Shown here: positions 15,914-19,267 of the stretch, one piece after another
How the letters are laid out: the number at the start of each line of letters is the position of its first letter
Numbering within the stretch: the stretch's first letter is position 1
Origin: JBPOFM01 sp038259855
Lineage (GTDB): Bacteria > Bacteroidota > Bacteroidia > Flavobacteriales > Flavobacteriaceae
DNA length: 19,267 bases
Direction of reading: 5' to 3'
NCBI GenBank assembly: GCA_038259855.1
Contig: JBBSOJ010000030.1
Location: forward strand, 1 to 19,267
The notes under the pieces: generated by a model
Databases searched by the model: none
Seen by the model: the letters and a program-made list of their open reading frames with translations, nothing else
Told to the model about the DNA's origin: nothing
Position numbers and translations under genes: made by a program

Positions 15914-16924
15914 ATGCAAAGACGTTTTAAAGAGTATGTCGTCATTTCCCTAAAAGGTGTTGCCATGGGAGCTGCCGATGCAGTGCCAGGAGTTTCGGGA
16001 GGAACCATTGCACTGATTTCTGGTATTTATGAAGAACTGATTTCGACGATAAGTGGTGTTAATCTTACTCTGATTACTACCTTGAGAACAGAAGGATTTA
16101 GAGCCTTTTGGAAACAATTGAATGGCAATTTTCTCGTGGCTCTATTAATCGGGATTTTAATCAGTTTTATATCTTTTATGCGTTTAGCAAAATACCTGAT
16201 TGAAACGCATCCCATATTAATCTGGTCCTTCTTCTTCGGACTTATTATTGCCAGTGTTTACTTTGTAGGGAAACAGGTTGAGAAATGGCAATTTAATTCA
16301 ATATCTGCCTTTATTATAGGAGCTCTTTTTGCTTTTTACATTTCCCAATTGCCTCCTTTGGCTGATACTAATAGTTCAATATTCTTATTTTTTGCTGGTG
16401 CTTTAGCTATTTGTGCCATGATTCTTCCTGGTATTTCCGGTGCTTTTATCTTGGTAATTCTTGGTGCGTATAAAACCTTGAGTGATGCCTTAACTGATTT
16501 CGATTTTAAAAGAATTGCCATTTTTGCCGTTGGTGCAATGGTCGGACTTTTAAGCTTTAGCCACGTACTGAAATGGCTTTTCAAAAATTATCATAATGTT
16601 ACAATGGCAGTACTGACGGGCTTTATTTTTGGTTCGCTCAATAAAATCTGGCCTTGGAAGTTGACAGAAACTGTAATGGACAAAAAAGCTGGGAAAGTGA
16701 CTTCGTTTTCTGAAGTTTCGGATTTCGGAAACTTATCATTTTATCAAAAATCTATTGATGATTTCGAGTCGTTTATAACTATTTCAGAAAAAAGTATTAC
16801 ACCAATTCAATATTCAATGTCAAATAATAATATAGATTCTCAAGTTTTATTCGCTGTTGGTTTAATGCTCATTGGATTTTTAACTATTTTCATACTCGAA
16901 AGATTAGGAAATAAAAAACAGTAA
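15914..16924 (+). CDS. DUF368 polytopic membrane protein 1 (undecaprenyl-phosphate translocase family, PopT-like)
   Basis: The 336-residue protein has about eight to ten hydrophobic segments and the two hallmark half-motifs of DUF368: KGVAMGAADAVPGVSGGT (14-31) and ILPGISGAF (170-178), related in sequence as in an internal inverted duplication. Members of this family (PopT) were shown in other bacteria to return undecaprenyl phosphate (the C55 lipid carrier) from the outer to the cytoplasmic leaflet so that it can be reused for peptidoglycan and O-antigen synthesis. A soluble polar loop of about 60 residues (250-308), richer in A/T than the rest of the gene, precedes the last membrane segment. 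The next gene, a paralogue, begins two bases after the stop codon. Function here is by family membership. Confidence 0.9.
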   Translation: MQRRFKEYVVISLKGVAMGAADAVPGVSGGTIALISGIYEELISTISGVNLTLITTLRTEGFRAFWKQLNGNFLVALLIGILISFISFMRLAKYLIETHPILIWSFFFGLIIASVYFVGKQVEKWQFNSISAFIIGALFAFYISQLPPLADTNSSIFLFFAGALAICAMILPGISGAFILVILGAYKTLSDALTDFDFKRIAIFAVGAMVGLLSFSHVLKWLFKNYHNVTMAVLTGFIFGSLNKIWPWKLTETVMDKKAGKVTSFSEVSDFGNLSFYQKSIDDFESFITISEKSITPIQYSMSNNNIDSQVLFAVGLMLIGFLTIFILERLGNKKQ

Positions 16925-16925
16925 C

Positions 16926-17945
16926 ATGCAAAGCACCCGAACGTTTGTAGATCGACTATTTCTCGTCATCAAAGGACTGGGTATGGGTGCTGCAAATAAA
17001 GTTCCTGGTGTTTCTGGTGGGGTTGTTGCATTTGTCGCAGGCTTTTATGAGGAATTCATCTATTCCCTGCAACGAGTCAATAAAACAGCGTTCAAACTTC
17101 TAATTGACGGACGGTTTAAATCCTTTTACCATTACATCAACGGTCGGTTCTTAAGTCTCCTTTTTCTTGGTACCATTGTAAGTTATTTTAGTGTTTCCAA
17201 AATTCTAGACTACTTTTTGGTTCATGCCGAGCTGTATGTATGGAGTTTGTTTTTTGGCATGATCATCGGCTCAATTTATTACATCAGCAAGGATTTTAAG
17301 GAGTGGAGTTTCAAAACTACAGTGTCTCTCGCAATAGGGATTGTTATTGGCGTAGGCATTAGCTTTCTAGATCCTGCAAGAGAAAATGACAATCTTTGGT
17401 TTGTTTTTATTTGCGGTATTATAAGCGTTTCTGGGATGACCTTACCGGGCTTCTCTGGGTCCTTCATCCTTATTTTGTTGGGTAATTATGTGTTGTTGCT
17501 GGTTGATTCTGTAAATGCCCTCTCCGCAACATTCTATGATATCGTAGCCGGTAATTTCGATTTCATTTACGATGCGGCCCGAGTAAGATTACTTAAGGTT
17601 TTGACTGTATTTACACTGGGATCCATAACAGGTCTTGTAACGTTCTCGCATTTACTCACGTATATTTTAAAGCATCATAAAAATGTGACCACTTCTGCAA
17701 TTATCGGATTTATCGTTGGAAGTCTTGGTGTAGTGTGGCCATGGAAAGAAACCATCTATAAAGTGTCTGGTGGTGGAGACATTCGTTTAGATTCCAAGGG
17801 TTCTAAAATCGTATCAAATTATGAGCGGTTTATTCCCGAGTTGAACACTGAAACCTATCTGGCAATTACGTATATTGCAGTAGGTATCATCGTGGTTTTA
17901 GCATTGGAATGGTACGGACAAAAAACTAGAAATGTAGATGTCTGA
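16926..17945 (+). CDS. DUF368 polytopic membrane protein 2 (diverged tandem paralogue, PopT-like)
   Basis: This 339-residue protein aligns over its full length with the preceding gene product: KGLGMGAANKVPGVSGGV (16-33) and TLPGFSGSFILILLG (172-186) match its two half-motifs, and shared blocks such as the WPWK segment (271-274) follow. It is clearly diverged. The conserved Asp of the first half-motif (D22 in paralogue 1) is N24 here, and the Thr after PGVSGG is Val. The gene begins one base after the upstream stop codon and its own stop overlaps aroE by eight bases, so the three genes are one transcription unit. It may be a second C55-phosphate translocase with different conditions of use, may transport a different polyprenyl phosphate, or may form a heteromer with paralogue 1. 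Confidence 0.9.
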   Translation: MQSTRTFVDRLFLVIKGLGMGAANKVPGVSGGVVAFVAGFYEEFIYSLQRVNKTAFKLLIDGRFKSFYHYINGRFLSLLFLGTIVSYFSVSKILDYFLVHAELYVWSLFFGMIIGSIYYISKDFKEWSFKTTVSLAIGIVIGVGISFLDPARENDNLWFVFICGIISVSGMTLPGFSGSFILILLGNYVLLLVDSVNALSATFYDIVAGNFDFIYDAARVRLLKVLTVFTLGSITGLVTFSHLLTYILKHHKNVTTSAIIGFIVGSLGVVWPWKETIYKVSGGGDIRLDSKGSKIVSNYERFIPELNTETYLAITYIAVGIIVVLALEWYGQKTRNVDV

Positions 17946-18675
17946 CTTCGGACTTATCGGTAAAAATATATCCTATTCGTTCTCAAAAACGTATTTTACA
18001 AACAAATTTGAGAATGAAGGGCTCAACCATACCTATGACAATTTTGATATAACGGACATTTCTCAATTTCCTGATATCATTCGTAGATATCCTCATTTAG
18101 TAGGCCTCAATGTCACTATTCCCTATAAGGAGAGCGTCATGTCCTTTTTAGATGAGTTGGATGAGACGGCTCGGGAGATCAATGCGGTCAATACGATTAA
18201 AATAGAATCTTCAGGAAAGCTGAAGGGATATAATACCGATTACTACGGGTTTCAGAACTCAATCACTCCTTTTTTAAAAAATCATCATGATAGTGCGCTG
18301 ATTCTTGGGACAGGAGGCGCTTCAAAGGGCGTAGCCTATGCGCTCAAAAACTTAAATATTCCTTTTGAGTTTGTATCCAGAAGCACTAATTCAGGAGCAA
18401 AATACACCTATGCAGATCTAACGGAACACATTGTAAAATCACACCGCATTATAGTCAACTGCACACCCATTGGTACCCATCCCAATGTTAATGAATGTCC
18501 TGACATTCCATATGATGACGTCACACCAGACCACCTACTCTATGATTTGATTTATAACCCTATTCAGACGAAATTTTTGATGTGCGGGGAAATCAAAGGT
18601 GCCATGATCTCAAACGGCCATACAATGCTCGAACTTCAGGCCGATAGAGCTTGGGACATATGGACTCATCCCTAA
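17938..18675 (+). CDS. aroE: Shikimate dehydrogenase (NADP-dependent)
   Basis: The 245-residue enzyme reduces 3-dehydroshikimate to shikimate with NADPH in the pathway to chorismate and aromatic amino acids. The substrate domain shows SYSFSKTYF (12-20), LNVTIPYK (57-64; catalytic K64), NAVNT (82-86) and GYNTD (97-101; catalytic D101). The nucleotide-binding loop is LGTGGASKG (123-131), followed by VSRST (146-150) as the NADP-phosphate contact, and NGHTMLELQADRAW (226-239) closes the active site. It is shorter than the Escherichia coli enzyme (272) but of normal length for Bacteroidota. The ATG overlaps the end of the second DUF368 gene by eight bases, so its translation is likely coupled. Confidence 0.95.
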   Translation: MSDFGLIGKNISYSFSKTYFTNKFENEGLNHTYDNFDITDISQFPDIIRRYPHLVGLNVTIPYKESVMSFLDELDETAREINAVNTIKIESSGKLKGYNTDYYGFQNSITPFLKNHHDSALILGTGGASKGVAYALKNLNIPFEFVSRSTNSGAKYTYADLTEHIVKSHRIIVNCTPIGTHPNVNECPDIPYDDVTPDHLLYDLIYNPIQTKFLMCGEIKGAMISNGHTMLELQADRAWDIWTHP

Positions 18676-18694
18676 TTTAACTACAGCCCTCTTT

Positions 18695-18702
18695 TAGCTT
18701 TG
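18695..18702 (+). promoter_or_regulatory. -7 box upstream of the acidic-N-terminus gene
   Basis: TAGCTTTG is an exact TAnnTTTG match, 62 bases before the ATG at 18765 and 19 bases after the aroE stop codon. A second weaker box (TATCTTTA, 18722-18729) lies nearer the start. A clear -33 TTG at the correct distance is missing. The position in the only gap between aroE and the following gene supports a promoter here. Confidence 0.45.
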
Positions 18703-18764
18703 TAATCTAGCGAGTTGTTAGTATCTTTAACGTTCAAAGAACATTTGAATTTAAAAATGTAACA

Positions 18765-19267
18765 ATGTTAGAGAACGATAACCTGCAAAATGCAGATGGA
18801 AAAAAAGAAATTGAAATTTCTAAAGAAAAAAATGCAACCACCGAAACGGCCAACGAAGATCGAAAATCAGATTCTGACAAGGATGCAGCCATAGAAACAA
18901 CAGCATCGGGCGATGCGTTACAAGCCGAATCAGATGCTGTAAAAAACGACACGACAGAACGTGCTGAAGAAAAAACGGCGCTCGAAACGTCGAAACCACT
19001 TTCTGATGCAAATGATACAAATTCTAAATCTAACGAAGTATCAAAAGAAGAAACACCTTCCAATTCCGAAAATCAGAATCATGTCAGCAAAGATGTGATG
19101 TCTACTGATAAAGGAAAAGAACACAATGCTGCCGACATAACTTTACATCCCGATGATGAGATCGCCAGTGAGAAGGATGTGGTCTCTAATGGTAAAGAAA
19201 ATGTTGCCATAGACAAACAAATGAGTGATGAACACAATACGGCTTCCGATTCAGAAGAATTTGATAG
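18765..19267 (+). CDS. Acidic low-complexity N-terminus of a gene cut by the right window edge, probable DUF349 protein
   Basis: An ATG at 18765 opens a frame that stays open to the window end (167 codons plus two bases), so the gene is real but 3'-truncated. The visible part, beginning MLENDNLQNADGKKEIEISK, is almost wholly hydrophilic, rich in Asp, Glu, Ser, Asn, Thr and Lys, has no cysteine and lacks any hydrophobic segment: an intrinsically disordered acidic tail. In Flavobacteriia genomes, as I recall, aroE is commonly followed by a large DUF349-repeat protein with such an N-terminus, so that is my call; no DUF349 repeat is inside the window, so the family is an inference from synteny. 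The minus-strand open frames over this region are shadows of its simple codon pattern. Confidence 0.7.
   Translation, partial: MLENDNLQNADGKKEIEISKEKNATTETANEDRKSDSDKDAAIETTASGDALQAESDAVKNDTTERAEEKTALETSKPLSDANDTNSKSNEVSKEETPSNSENQNHVSKDVMSTDKGKEHNAADITLHPDDEIASEKDVVSNGKENVAIDKQMSDEHNTASDSEEFD

Noticed and set aside
18734..19063. 109-codon open frame on the minus strand opposite the right-edge gene
   Set aside because: Its serine- and phenylalanine-rich product is what the reverse complement of Asp/Glu/Ser/Lys codons gives; the plus-strand frame is open to the window end and fits gene context.

Overview
The window reads as ordinary chromosomal DNA of a marine-type Flavobacteriaceae (Bacteroidota). 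Support for this: protein families typical of that group (OstA-like LptA relative, a GH3 acyl-adenylase, tandem DUF368 membrane proteins, the unfused radical-SAM/DUF4130 repair pair), near absence of Shine-Dalgarno sequences before start codons, several TAnnTTTG-type -7 promoter boxes, and a coding GC of about 40% in the places I counted by hand. I saw no rRNA, tRNA, CRISPR array, transposase or integrase. No gene-free stretch exceeds about 165 bases.

Layout. (1) 1-511: the 3' end of an AT-rich (about 29% GC) unrecognised gene, followed by a large foldback element whose ends resemble integron attC core sites. This is the only part that looks foreign. (2) 537-2579, minus strand: a two-gene operon, radical SAM protein then DUF4130 protein, with stop and start codons abutting (predicted DNA repair or modification). 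(3) 2693-5833: a stress and metal group, with a YciE/YciF-type ferritin-like protein (-), a secreted HExxH metallopeptidase (+), a GH3 enzyme (-), and a 20-cysteine copper-storage-type four-helix protein (-). (4) 5975-11109, plus strand: membrane-anchored endonuclease/exonuclease/phosphatase protein, bifunctional (p)ppGpp synthetase/hydrolase, Fur-family regulator lacking the usual CxxC, and adenylosuccinate synthase PurA. (5) 11245-15785: OstA-like outer-membrane biogenesis protein translationally coupled to a class III aminotransferase, then a TPR protein. (6) 15914-18675: two tandem DUF368 paralogues (undecaprenyl-phosphate translocase family) and shikimate dehydrogenase AroE, tightly packed as one operon. 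(7) 18765 to the window edge: the acidic N-terminus of a gene cut by the window, probably a DUF349 protein.

How the genes fit together. Much of the plus-strand half concerns growth control and the envelope: alarmone metabolism next to the purine enzyme that (p)ppGpp inhibits; an LPS-transport-like protein; lipid-carrier recycling; and shikimate synthesis. The points most worth following up are the attC-like foldback at the left edge, the diverged tandem DUF368 pair, the OstA/aminotransferase coupling, and the radical-SAM/DUF4130 repair pair without a fused uracil-DNA glycosylase.
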